DNA of 64,000 nt from positions 62,001 to 126,000 of the forward strand of contig NZ_QFFY01000005.1 in assembly GCF_003131205.1 (NCBI RefSeq). Direction: 5' to 3'. How positions within the stretch are numbered: position 1 is the stretch's first letter; each line of letters opens with the position of its first letter. The notes below the pieces were generated by a model. That model did not search any database and was not told the DNA's origin. It saw only the letters and a program-made list of their open reading frames with translations. Below, piece by piece: positions 42,804 through 50,957 of this stretch. Made by a program: the position numbers and the translations under genes. Origin of the DNA: Occallatibacter savannae. Lineage in GTDB: Bacteria > Acidobacteriota > Terriglobia > Terriglobales > Acidobacteriaceae.

Positions 42804-42831
42804 CTCACTCAAGATCATAGTTCAAGGGACG

Positions 42832-43824
42832 TTAAGTGCCGGACTCCGTAAGCACCTCGGCCAGCACCTTCGGGTCGACGTTGCCGCCGCTGACTACCGC
42901 AACAGCGGTCCGAAACGCCGGCAGCTCCGTCCGATGGAACAGCATGGCAGCCGAAGTCACAGCGCCGCTCGGTTCGGGCACAATGCGCGCAGATCCAACG
43001 ATCGCCCGCATTGCCGACCGGATTTCCGCTTCCGTCACCGTGATGATGCCGTCCACGAACTGCCGGATGTGAGCGAAGTTTCTCTCGCCGAGGCTCTGCG
43101 TCCGCAACCCGTCGGCGATCGTCCGCGAGGTTTTTTCGGCTGGCCAAGTCGTGAGCTTGCCCGTTCGGTAGCTCTCCGCCGCGTCGGCTGCCAGCTCGGG
43201 CTCGACGCCAAACACCTTCGTCTGCGGGCTGATACTCTTCACCGCAGTCGCGATGCCGCTCAGCAGCCCACCGCCAGAGACGGGCGCGAGCACCAGGTCG
43301 ACATCGGGCAAAGACTCGATGATCTCAAGCCCGCAGGTCGCCTGTCCGGCGATGATCTGCTCATCGTCGTAGGGCGGAATCACCACATACCCATGCTCGC
43401 CGACCAGCTCTTCTGCCTTGGCAAGGCGCTCACTCGAAGCCACGCCGACATCCACGACTTCGGCTCCCAATGCCAGCGTCGCTGCTCGCTTGATCGCCGG
43501 AGCGTTGGACGGCATTACGATCACGGCCTTCGCGCCCACCTCGCGCGCCGCATAGGCAACACCCTGCGCATGGTTCCCACTCGAGTATGTGATGACGCCA
43601 CGCTTTATCTCGTCCTTTGAGAGCTGAAGGATCTTGTTCGCCGCGCCGCGCAGCTTGAAGCTCCCGATCGGCTGCAGGCTCTCCGCCTTGAGCCAAATCT
43701 GCCCCGGAACGTCGGGCAAGTATGCGCGAACCAGCGGCGTCTTTACCGTAACGCCGGCGATGCGCTCCGCAGCTGCGCGAATCGCTTCGAGAGTTACAAA
43801 TGATTCATTAGAGGTGCCACGCAT
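42832..43824 (-). CDS. Threonine/serine dehydratase (PLP fold type II, no ACT domain)
   Basis: A 330-residue catabolic-type enzyme that deaminates threonine (or serine) to a 2-keto acid. The PLP lysine lies in PIGSFKLRGAANKI, the substrate loop is TYSSGNHAQGVAYAA, and the phosphate-binding glycine loop is VSGGGLLSGIATAV. The C-terminal ACT regulatory domain of biosynthetic IlvA is absent. Serine racemase is a close relative and cannot be excluded. It begins 3 bp after the higA stop, so it could be read from the higBA promoter. Confidence 0.88.
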   Translation of the reverse strand: MRGTSNESFVTLEAIRAAAERIAGVTVKTPLVRAYLPDVPGQIWLKAESLQPIGSFKLRGAANKILQLSKDEIKRGVITYSSGNHAQGVAYAAREVGAKAVIVMPSNAPAIKRAATLALGAEVVDVGVASSERLAKAEELVGEHGYVVIPPYDDEQIIAGQATCGLEIIESLPDVDLVLAPVSGGGLLSGIATAVKSISPQTKVFGVEPELAADAAESYRTGKLTTWPAEKTSRTIADGLRTQSLGERNFAHIRQFVDGIITVTEAEIRSAMRAIVGSARIVPEPSGAVTSAAMLFHRTELPAFRTAVAVVSGGNVDPKVLAEVLTESGT

Positions 43825-43826
43825 GA

Positions 43827-44153
43827 TTACGCAGCCGTGTAGGCCTGAACCTCGCGTTCAATAGCGTCGCTCAGCTCAAGCCTTGCCTTCGAGAGATCAT
43901 GCATTTGCTGCAGATTCAGCCAGAACTCTGGACTGTTCCCAAAAAACCGCGCCAGTCGCAAAGCAGTGTCGGGAGTAATTCCCCGTCGACCATGAATGAT
44001 GTCCCCAATCCGTGTCGCGGGTACACGAATCTTCAGCGCTAGCGCATTCTGTGAGAGCCCAAGCGGCACGAGAAACTCCTCTCGCAGCATCTCGCCCGGA
44101 TGCGTTGTAGTCCCCCGAATGTTCCAGCCGGCAACCGGCCTCTTGATCGTCAT
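43827..44153 (-). CDS. higA: HigA-type antitoxin
   Basis: A 108-residue HigA/VapI-type XRE antitoxin. It begins near GTTTHPGEMLREEFLVPLGLSQ, then has the helix-turn-helix ALALKIRVPATRIGDIIHGRRGITPDTALRLARFFG and the C-terminal EFWLNLQQMHDLSKARLEL, all typical of the family. It neutralises the HigB-like toxin encoded 22 bp upstream and should autorepress through the inverted repeat before higB. The ATG at 44153 is preferred to the TTG at 44162. Confidence 0.9.
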   Translation of the reverse strand: MTIKRPVAGWNIRGTTTHPGEMLREEFLVPLGLSQNALALKIRVPATRIGDIIHGRRGITPDTALRLARFFGNSPEFWLNLQQMHDLSKARLELSDAIEREVQAYTAA

Positions 44154-44174
44154 GTGAGCCAATTTCCCTTAACT

Positions 44175-44453
44175 TCAGTGGTAGTCAGTGATCTCGACTT
44201 CGTGCGCTCCATCCTTCTTCCAGATAAAGCAGATTCGATATTGATCGTTGATTCTGACACTGTGCTGGCCAGCCCGATTACCTTTCAAAGGTTCCAGCTT
44301 GTTCCCCGGAGGAACCTGGAGATCCTTCAGGCTGGCGCTTGCCTCGATCTGATCTAGCCGCCGCAAAGCTGGAGCCACAATTGACGACCACCTACGGCTC
44401 TTTCGAGTCTCAAATAACCTCTGAGTCTCTCGGTCCCCGAAGCTTTGGATCAC
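44175..44453 (-). CDS. higB: HigB/RelE-type toxin
   Basis: A 92-residue ribosome-dependent mRNA interferase of the HigB (proteic killer) type: MIQSFGDRETQRLFETRKSR, then VPPGNKLEPLKGNRAGQHSV, INDQYRICFIWKKDGAHEVEITDYH, with the usual C-terminal His. In this family the toxin gene comes first and the antitoxin second, as here. The start is GTG 44453, which coincides with the expected transcription start, so the mRNA may be leaderless. Confidence 0.92.
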   Translation of the reverse strand: MIQSFGDRETQRLFETRKSRRWSSIVAPALRRLDQIEASASLKDLQVPPGNKLEPLKGNRAGQHSVRINDQYRICFIWKKDGAHEVEITDYH

Positions 44454-44488
44454 ACGAAGAGTATATAACGGAAGACGTTATATGTAGA
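44453..44488 (-). promoter_or_regulatory. higBA promoter with inverted-repeat operator
   Basis: On the minus strand TCTACA (44488-44483), 17 bp, then TATACT (44465-44460), placing the start of transcription at about the GTG of higB. The perfect inverted repeat ATATAACG-GAAGA-CGTTATAT (44463-44470 and 44476-44483) overlaps the spacer and -10, the expected place for HigA to bind. Confidence 0.65.
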
Positions 44489-44505
44489 AGGTTAATGACG
44501 CCGAC

Positions 44506-46161
44506 TCAAATCTCCAAAATCACGGGAATGATCATCGGCCGCTTGCCTGTCGATTTCTGGATCAGACGCTTCAGCTCCACCCTGACCTTTTCCTTCACCA
44601 TGCCGTAGTCGGTTCGCTGTTCGCCGCTCAGCCCGTCGAGCGTCCGCAGCACCACCTCGCGCGCCTGCTCCGTAATGTCTGCGCCACCAAAACCGCGCAT
44701 CACAATCTCCGGCTCGCGCTCCACCTTACCCATGCGCTTATTGATCGCCAGGATCGCCAGCACAATTCCGTCCTCTGACAGAATTCGCCGGTCGCGAACT
44801 ACGAGGTCCTCAACGATATCCGCCGTAGAGCCCGAGTCGATCAGCACACGCCCAACCGTTACCTTGTCCTTCTTGCGCGCGTCAGTCGCATCGAGTTCCA
44901 GAACATCGCCGTCCTCAATCACCATGGCATGTTCGACAGCGCCCGTCTCCATTGCCAGCTGCGCGTGACGCCGAAGATTACGGTAATCGCCATGAACTGG
45001 AACAAAGAACTTTGGCCGCACCAGGTTAATGAGCAACCGCAATTCCTCCTGCGATCCGTGACCGCTCACGTGGATCAATCCATGACCGCCGTCATCGAAA
45101 ATTACGTTCGCTTCGCGACGGCTCAGGTGGTCGATCACGCGATAGATGCTCTTCTCGTTCCCGGGAATTATGCGCGAACTCAGCACCACCGTATCGCCGG
45201 CATCGATTTTTGCGTGCTTGTGCGTATCTACCGCCGCGCGGCTCAGGGCGCTCATCGGCTCGCCCTGCGTCCCGCTAATCAGCACCAGCAACTGCTCAGG
45301 CGCGTAATCGCGCATCTGCCCCGGATTGATGATCAGTCCCGGGGGTGCCTCGATGTATCCGAGGTCCTGCGCGATCTCCGTGCTCTCCATCATGGACCGG
45401 CCCAGCACCACGGCCTTGCGCCCATGCTTGCGCGCCAGCTCAAACGCGATCCGAATGCGATAGATCGACGACGAAAAGCAGGCGAAGAACAGCTTCTTCT
45501 TCGTCTGCGAAAAGATCTCGTGCAGGCGCGGGATCACGGCCCGCTCGCTGGGCGTATATCCCGACCGCTCGACGTTGGTCGAGTCCTGCAGCAGCGCCAG
45601 CACTCCGCGCTTTCCGTACTCCGCGAACGTATGCAGATCGAACGCCTTGTCATCCAGCGGCGCCAGGTCGATCTTGAAGTCGCCGGTATGGATGATCACG
45701 CCCACCGGCGTCTCCACGGCGAGCGCCACGCAATCGACCAGCGAGTGCGTCACCCGAATCGGCTCGATCGTGAATGGCCCGATCGAAAACTTCTCCTTCG
45801 GAGTGATCTCGATCAGGGTCGTCTCGTCCAGCAGTTCATGTTCTTCGAGCTTGCCTTCTACGTAGGCAAGGGTGAACTCGGTGGCATAGACGGGAACCTT
45901 CAACTCGCTCAGGATCCACGGCAGCCCGCCAATGTGATCCTCGTGTCCGTGGGTTAGGATGATCGCGCGAACGTGCTCCTTGTTCTCGATCAGGTATGTG
46001 ATGTCGGGGACAACTACGTCCACACCGAGCAGTTCCGTTTCCGGGAACATCAATCCGGCATCGATGACGATGATGTCGTCTTCCCAGCGAATTGCCAGGC
46101 AGTTCATTCCGAATTCGCCCAGGCCGCCAAGTGGGATGATTTTCAGTTTTTTAGTTTGCAT
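44506..46161 (-). CDS. Ribonuclease J
   Basis: A 551-residue metallo-beta-lactamase/beta-CASP ribonuclease with both endo- and 5'-exonuclease activities in the family. Metal ligands are visible in LTHGHEDHIGGLPW and VIIHTGDFKIDLAPLDD. Beta-CASP motifs include VLLQDSTNVERSGYTPSE and the FVPVHGDYRNLRRHAQLA block, followed by the C-terminal dimerisation domain (VLIDSGSTADIVEDLVVRDR). It is a main mRNA and rRNA processing enzyme in bacteria lacking RNase E. The gene is alone, with higBA next on the same strand. Confidence 0.94.
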   Translation of the reverse strand: MQTKKLKIIPLGGLGEFGMNCLAIRWEDDIIVIDAGLMFPETELLGVDVVVPDITYLIENKEHVRAIILTHGHEDHIGGLPWILSELKVPVYATEFTLAYVEGKLEEHELLDETTLIEITPKEKFSIGPFTIEPIRVTHSLVDCVALAVETPVGVIIHTGDFKIDLAPLDDKAFDLHTFAEYGKRGVLALLQDSTNVERSGYTPSERAVIPRLHEIFSQTKKKLFFACFSSSIYRIRIAFELARKHGRKAVVLGRSMMESTEIAQDLGYIEAPPGLIINPGQMRDYAPEQLLVLISGTQGEPMSALSRAAVDTHKHAKIDAGDTVVLSSRIIPGNEKSIYRVIDHLSRREANVIFDDGGHGLIHVSGHGSQEELRLLINLVRPKFFVPVHGDYRNLRRHAQLAMETGAVEHAMVIEDGDVLELDATDARKKDKVTVGRVLIDSGSTADIVEDLVVRDRRILSEDGIVLAILAINKRMGKVEREPEIVMRGFGGADITEQAREVVLRTLDGLSGEQRTDYGMVKEKVRVELKRLIQKSTGKRPMIIPVILEI

Positions 46162-46335
46162 CTTTCAGCTTTGATGCTAACACCCGCGTTTGTGCTTGGA
46201 TGCGCCGTCCACAGCGCCCAAGTTGCTCGAAAACACGCGGAAAACGCCCGCCCACGCCGACCAAACCCTTTGCGCACTGCCGGGCAACAAGGACTATGCT
46301 GTTGACGCGGCAAATATCCCGCTCCGGAGCTATCG

Positions 46336-46758
46336 ATGAGACTGAATACCTATCTGAACTACGGCGGGAACTGCGCTGAAGCATTCCGCTTCTACGCCGA
46401 ACACCTCGGCGCCCGGATCGGCATGATGATGAAGCACGGCGACATGCCCGATCCCAGCAAGGTCCTCCCCGATATGAAAGACGCCGTTCTCCACGCCCAG
46501 ATCACTATCGGCGACAGTGTCATCATGGCCAGCGACGTGCCCGCCGATCGCTTCAAGCCCATGCGCTCCGCTTACCTAGCCCTCAACGTCGAGAGCGACG
46601 CGGAGGCGGAACGCATCTTCAAGCTCCTCGCGGAAGGTGGCGAGATCTACATGCCCATGCAGGAGACCTTCTTCGCTTCGCGCTACGCCATCCTCCGCGA
46701 CCGCTTCGGCACCTCCTGGATGATCATGCACGAGCGTCCGATGGGCAATCGTCCCTAA
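46336..46758 (+). CDS. PhnB-like VOC-superfamily protein
   Basis: A 140-residue glyoxalase/VOC-fold protein resembling PhnB (RLNTYLNYGGNCAEAFRFYA, HLGARIGMMMKHGDMP, VIMASDVPADRFKPM, FASRYAILRDRFGTSWMIMH). Some VOC members are metalloenzymes, but the usual set of His and Glu ligands is not complete here, so the role is unknown. GGAG precedes the ATG. It appears monocistronic. Confidence 0.85.
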   Translation: MRLNTYLNYGGNCAEAFRFYAEHLGARIGMMMKHGDMPDPSKVLPDMKDAVLHAQITIGDSVIMASDVPADRFKPMRSAYLALNVESDAEAERIFKLLAEGGEIYMPMQETFFASRYAILRDRFGTSWMIMHERPMGNRP

Positions 46759-46780
46759 GACGAGTCTCGAATGAGTAATC

Positions 46781-46812
46781 CTGGTGCCCAGGTCCGTGTT
46801 TTCGGACCTGGG
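46781..46812. repeat. Perfect 10-bp stem hairpin downstream of the VOC gene
   Basis: CCCAGGTCCG (46787-46796) and CGGACCTGGG (46803-46812) form a perfect 10-bp stem with a TGTTTT loop. There is no T tract, so it is a poor intrinsic terminator; it more resembles a REP-like intergenic palindrome. Confidence 0.65.
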
Positions 46813-46891
46813 ATACCGACAACTCCGATCAATCCGTCGTTTTGCGGTTCGAGCAGGGAAGCAGGAATGTTAGCTTGAATCAGAACTAACC

Positions 46892-48019
46892 ATGCTCCGC
46901 CTCCCAAACCTTCTCCTCGCCCTCGCGCTCCTTACCGCCGTCTCTTGCGTCGCGCAATCTCCGCCAACGCGCCCGTTCATCATCACCGGCTACGTCTTTC
47001 CTCGCGGTGCCGCGCTCACTCCCGGCCAGGTGGACGCCTCCAAACTCACGCGCATCAACTACGCCTTCGCCAACATCCAGAGCGGCCGCATGGTGCCCGG
47101 CTATCCAACCGACGCACAAAATTTCGCCTTGCTTCGATCTCTTCGCAATACAAACCCCAATCTCACTCTCCTCGTCTCCGTCGGCGGCTGGCTCTGGTCT
47201 ACGAACTTCTCTGATGTGGCGCTCACCCGCGAGAGCCGCGCCGTCTTCGAAGACAGCGTCATGCAGTTCCTCACCCGCTACGATCTCGATGGACTCGACA
47301 TCGACTGGGAATACCCGGGCATGCCCGGCTCGGGCCACCCCTTCCGCTCGGAAGACAAGCAGAACTTTACTTCACTTCTGCGCGAGCTCCGCGAACGCTT
47401 CGATGCCTCAGCCCGCCGCGGACGCCGACTGTATCTGACCATCGCCATGGGCGCGTCCGATGAAGTCATCGCCAACACCGAGATGCAGAAGGTTCAGCGC
47501 TACGTCGACACCGTCAACCTGATGACCTACGACTACTACGAGCCCGGCTCGGAATCCATCACCGGCAATCATGCGCCACTCTTCCCCGATCCCGCAGACC
47601 CCAAAGCCGCGTCTTCAGCCGAGACCGTCCGCGCCTTTGAGAAAGCGGGCGTTCCCGCTGAAAAGATCCTGCTCGGCGTACCCTTTTATGGCCACGAGTG
47701 GGGCCAGGTCAAAGACCAGAACCATGGGCTCTTCCAGGTGGGCAAACCCGTACCCGGCGCAGACGCGTCCTTCAACGCCATCGAGTCCACCATGTTCGGC
47801 CACGGCTTCGCGCGCTACTGGGATGAAGCTGCGAAGGTCCCTTATCTCTATAACCCGCAGCAGAAGATCTTCGTTTCCTACGAAGACTCAGAATCCCTCA
47901 AGCTCAAGTGTCAGTACATCCGCGCGCAGAAGCTGGCCGGCATCATGTTCTGGGAGTACTTCGGCGACTCCAATGGCACGCTGCTTCAGACCATCAACAC
48001 TGAACTGCGCAAACCCTGA
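46892..48019 (+). CDS. Secreted GH18 chitinase-like hydrolase
   Basis: A 375-residue exported GH18 enzyme. The signal peptide ends near VSCVAQS. The SxGG-type substrate motif is LLVSVGGWLWS, and the catalytic DxxDxDxE motif is complete in LDGLDIDWEYPG. MTYDYYEPGSESI and PFYGHEWGQ follow, and LAGIMFWEYFGD ends the barrel. It should cleave beta-1,4-N-acetylglucosamine polymers such as chitin, in line with a carbohydrate-scavenging lifestyle. It is a single gene, and no carbohydrate-binding module is visible. Confidence 0.92.
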   Translation: MLRLPNLLLALALLTAVSCVAQSPPTRPFIITGYVFPRGAALTPGQVDASKLTRINYAFANIQSGRMVPGYPTDAQNFALLRSLRNTNPNLTLLVSVGGWLWSTNFSDVALTRESRAVFEDSVMQFLTRYDLDGLDIDWEYPGMPGSGHPFRSEDKQNFTSLLRELRERFDASARRGRRLYLTIAMGASDEVIANTEMQKVQRYVDTVNLMTYDYYEPGSESITGNHAPLFPDPADPKAASSAETVRAFEKAGVPAEKILLGVPFYGHEWGQVKDQNHGLFQVGKPVPGADASFNAIESTMFGHGFARYWDEAAKVPYLYNPQQKIFVSYEDSESLKLKCQYIRAQKLAGIMFWEYFGDSNGTLLQTINTELRKP

Positions 48020-48143
48020 AGCTCAGGAGCGGTAGCGTCTGGCAAATTCCGTCCCACCGACCCGCCTGACGAAGGTCGTTACGGCGATTGCGATGAGAAC
48101 CTCGCGCATAGCGCATGTCTTTTCCCGTGCGCGACTGAAGTGA

Positions 48144-48926
48144 CTATGCCGGCGCTTGTTCTCGCGAGTAACTGAGCCAGGCGGAGAGGATCCAGGCGGC
48201 GGCTACGGCGGTGAGGTTGTAGGCGTTGCTGCCCCACGGCACGTGATTGTGCGGAGAGGCGAAGGCTCGCGGGGCTAGAACGATGATGGTAAATAGCAGC
48301 AACATAAGGCTGAGAAGACGGGCGGCGAGAACGTTGAGGATTCCAGTGATGAAGGCTAGGCCGGCGAGCAGAAATGCGATGCCTGTGAGGATGGTCCAGA
48401 AGGTCCCGCCGAATGGAATCCAGTGAGGAATCATGGCGGCGGTGGCTGGAATTCCTGTGAAGTGGCCGAAGGCGAAGTCGATGCAGCAGAGGCCGAAGAG
48501 GATTCGCGCGAGGAGGGTGACGCTTCGAGGAAAGCTGCCAGGGTTCGTCAGGTGAAGCCAGAGAAGCAGGGCGGCAATGAAGAGGATGAGTTGTTGCGCG
48601 ACGCTGACGAGGACTCCGATGTAGACGGCTGGGTGGTGGCCGAGATAGTGCGGTGCGGAGACGAGGCGCGGCAGGGGAAAGAAGCAGAAGATGCCGTAGA
48701 GGATGGCCAAGGCAGCGGCGCCTATGCGTGCGGCGGGGCGTATGAAAAGAGCGACTCCTGCGCAAATAAGCCAGATCGCGGCGATGCGGGCGAGGATGGA
48801 GACGCCCGGGATGTGATCGCTCCAAGCCTGGATCGGTTGGTGTGCGGGTTCGAATTCACCCCAGATGAGGTCGAAGAGGCCGGCGAGTGCTGAGGCGATG
48901 CCGAAGAGCCAGGATGCGAGTTTCAT
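48144..48926 (-). CDS. DoxX-like polytopic membrane protein
   Basis: A 260-residue membrane protein with about seven or eight helices (LFGIASALAGLFDLIWG, ILARIAAIWLICAGVALFI, IGVLVSVAQQLILFIAALLL, WTILTGIAFLLAGLAFITGIL and others), similar in style to DoxX/DoxD-like families. No catalytic motif is evident. It is monocistronic on the minus strand. Confidence 0.72.
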   Translation of the reverse strand: MKLASWLFGIASALAGLFDLIWGEFEPAHQPIQAWSDHIPGVSILARIAAIWLICAGVALFIRPAARIGAAALAILYGIFCFFPLPRLVSAPHYLGHHPAVYIGVLVSVAQQLILFIAALLLWLHLTNPGSFPRSVTLLARILFGLCCIDFAFGHFTGIPATAAMIPHWIPFGGTFWTILTGIAFLLAGLAFITGILNVLAARLLSLMLLLFTIIVLAPRAFASPHNHVPWGSNAYNLTAVAAAWILSAWLSYSREQAPA

Positions 48927-49047
48927 GGATCACCTCTGATGCGGAGTTACCCGATCCTAATCTCTCAACTTGGAGTACTCAGACATTTGTTGTGAAGCGG
49001 ATCGTGTCGATCCTTAAAATCAGCATTGATCGCGAGGCAGCAGGCAC

Positions 49048-49572
49048 TTGTGGGTATTCCGCACAATCGGAGTGTTCCTGGCAATGAGCTTAATCATTGC
49101 GATCCCCGCTGGATTGGCGTCGATAATCGTGACCCGATCCGGTGACTTTGCCTGGAAGATTCCGGCGCATGATGGAAGACCGGAAATGCGAATGCCTTTG
49201 CGCAGGCTGATCCTGGCCGGCTGGTCGGGCAGCTTCGCTGGAGTGATCCTTTCCTTCTTATCTCTCTTCGTTGCCTGTTACTCGGACCACTTGCTGTATC
49301 CAGATCGAGTTCAAGATGGGCAGGCCCCATTAGCTCTAATCTTTTCGGCTCCAGTCTGCGGGATCCTCGGCAGCATCTTTGCACTAGTCGGCGTTCGTCT
49401 ATTCAGTTGTTCTTCAACCGAGAGGCTTTGGTGCGCCTCGTCGATGTACTCGGGGCAGAGGCAGCTCACTAACAGGTTGACTGTGGTTGCTATTGCTGCA
49501 GGATTGTGCGGCAGTGTTGTCTTTTGCGGTGTTCTGCTCAACTGGGTGCTCGTTCATCCCCGACCGTTCTAG
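49048..49572 (+). CDS. Small polytopic membrane protein, unrecognised
   Basis: A 174-residue frame with about four hydrophobic helices (FLAMSLIIAIPAGLASIIV, LILAGWSGSFAGVILSFLSLF, LIFSAPVCGILGSIFALVGV, VVAIAAGLCGSVVFCGVLLNW). Short soluble loops separate them. The start at TTG 49048 is tentative; ATG 49084 would remove 12 residues. The stop overlaps the end of the convergent DUF3037 gene by 4 bp. No family is recognised, and codon use is slightly less GC-biased than in the neighbours. Confidence 0.55.
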   Translation: MWVFRTIGVFLAMSLIIAIPAGLASIIVTRSGDFAWKIPAHDGRPEMRMPLRRLILAGWSGSFAGVILSFLSLFVACYSDHLLYPDRVQDGQAPLALIFSAPVCGILGSIFALVGVRLFSCSSTERLWCASSMYSGQRQLTNRLTVVAIAAGLCGSVVFCGVLLNWVLVHPRPF

Positions 49573-49955
49573 CTATAGAGAAACTGAGTTGCCAAGCGGT
49601 CGAGGACGCCGCCTGTTTCGTCGCAGACGCCGGTGTGGATCGGTGAGGGCTGGATAATGGTGCTGCGCGGCGCGGTGATCCAGTGGAAGCGCTCGCGCTG
49701 CGATAGCTTTGCGATGGGCCCCGCAGCGGGGTCGCCTTCGCAGATGCGTCGGACAGCTTCAAGGTGTTCTCGTGCCAGGTCGACGTCTGCCTCGGGCCAG
49801 AGTGCGCGGAGGCGATCTTCATCAAGGTGGATGTGTGCGGCGAGATAGCGCTTTTCCAGGCAGAACACGACGACACCGGCGTTGATGAACTCCTGCCGCT
49901 CAACGCGGGGGACGACCCGCAGAATGGCGTAATCAAACGAGGCCGGACTGGGCAC
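49569..49955 (-). CDS. DUF3037 protein, partner of the HipA-like kinase
   Basis: A 128-residue DUF3037 protein (FDYAILRVVPRVERQEFINAG, VVFCLEKRYLAAHIHLDEDR, FHWITAPRSTIIQPSPIHTG). Its function is unknown. It overlaps the 3' end of the HipA-like kinase gene by 23 bp, so the two are translated together. This pairing suggests that DUF3037 is the partner or target of the kinase, but there is no direct proof in the sequence. Confidence 0.85.
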   Translation of the reverse strand: MPSPASFDYAILRVVPRVERQEFINAGVVVFCLEKRYLAAHIHLDEDRLRALWPEADVDLAREHLEAVRRICEGDPAAGPIAKLSQRERFHWITAPRSTIIQPSPIHTGVCDETGGVLDRLATQFLYS

Positions 49956-50715
49956 GGATGGCCTCCTCTTCGAATGCGGCTGAGGCTGCGAGCCTCTTGG
50001 TGAAGAATTGCATGTACCCGGCGCGGCGGTCGGCAGGAGAGACGCCGTCCGGGATCGCTGACAGCCATTCCTCAGGAATCAGATTCACAATGCCGGCGAG
50101 GACGGGTCCCGTGAGTCGCTCATGTGCGACGGTAGCCGCACCGCGAATATCTTTCGCCCAGGGCAGGAGGACATGGTCCTTAATCTGAGAGAAGGGCGAA
50201 GCGATCTTCTGCTGCATGGTGGGCCAGTCGTGATGGAAAAACAGGGTCGCCCCGTGATCGATCGGATACAGCTTGCGGTGCCACACCAGCAGGTTCGCAT
50301 TGCGCGGCGTGCGATCGATGTTCTGCGTGAAGGCGTCAAACCAGACGAGAATGGAGGCTTCGTCGACGGGTGCGGTGTCGCGCGCAGCAGGATCAAACAT
50401 GGTGGAGCCGGGGAGGTAGTCCAGTGCGAGGTTCAGGCCGGGGCTGGCCTTGAGGAGCTGGCGGATCTCGTAATCAGGATCGTTGCGGCCGAGTGCCGGG
50501 TCAATCTCCATGAAGACGATCTCCGGTACGCGCAGACCCAATGTGCGGCCAATCTCGCCGGCCAGCAGCTCGGCGATCAGCGCAAGGATCCCCTGGCCAG
50601 CTCCGCGGAATTTGACAACGTAGAGGCCGAGGTCGTCGGCTTCTACAATCGCAGGCAGAGAGCCGCCTTCGCGCAGGGGCACGACATAACGCGTCGCTCG
50701 CACAGTTCTCAGCAT
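49933..50715 (-). CDS. HipA-like Ser/Thr kinase (HipA_2 type)
   Basis: A 260-residue protein of the HipA-related kinase fold. The N-terminal lobe reads GLYVVKFRGAGQG, then ALIAELLAGEIGRTLGLRVPEI. The catalytic loop NIDRTPRNANLLVW contains the base Asp and Asn, and LYPIDHGATLFF supplies the metal-binding Asp. The N-terminal subdomain of canonical HipA is missing and there is no HipB-like antitoxin. Instead a DUF3037 gene overlaps downstream. A role in growth control similar to HipA is inferred from the fold only. Confidence 0.83.
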   Translation of the reverse strand: MLRTVRATRYVVPLREGGSLPAIVEADDLGLYVVKFRGAGQGILALIAELLAGEIGRTLGLRVPEIVFMEIDPALGRNDPDYEIRQLLKASPGLNLALDYLPGSTMFDPAARDTAPVDEASILVWFDAFTQNIDRTPRNANLLVWHRKLYPIDHGATLFFHHDWPTMQQKIASPFSQIKDHVLLPWAKDIRGAATVAHERLTGPVLAGIVNLIPEEWLSAIPDGVSPADRRAGYMQFFTKRLAASAAFEEEAIRAQSGLV

Positions 50716-50781
50716 CGAAGATTCAGTTTAGCGGGACGGGCTCCGGCGGCAACCCCTTCTGTTACTCGAACGTGACGCTCC

Positions 50782-50935
50782 GGCACTGTAGTTCCCCAGG
50801 TTCCCAGGTGCGAGCGACACTCCGACTTCGCTCAGTGCAGGCTTGGGGAACCCACAACGTAAGAAGCAGATCCTTCACTCCGCTGAAGAACGCCGCTCCG
50901 TTCAGGATGACAGCCGCGAGGATGAAATTTGCAGT
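50782..50935. repeat. Intergenic repeat-like segment with GTTCCCCAGG / CTTGGGGAAC arms
   Basis: Between the HipA-like kinase and the dehydrogenase gene: GTTCCCCAGGTTCCC and GGCTTGGGGAACCC lie about 50 bp apart and are complementary at their core. GCAGATCCTTCACTCCGCTGAA and TTCAGGATGAC follow. The pattern looks like a mobile intergenic repeat, not a gene, although an open frame crosses it. Confidence 0.45.
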
Positions 50936-50957
50936 CGAAAGAGAAGAGAGGTTATTG

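Noticed and set aside
50772..50957. N-terminal extension of the 3-hydroxyisobutyrate-type dehydrogenase
   Set aside because: It reads through repeat-like DNA, and the Rossmann motif starts right after ATG 50958, which has a good ribosome-binding site.
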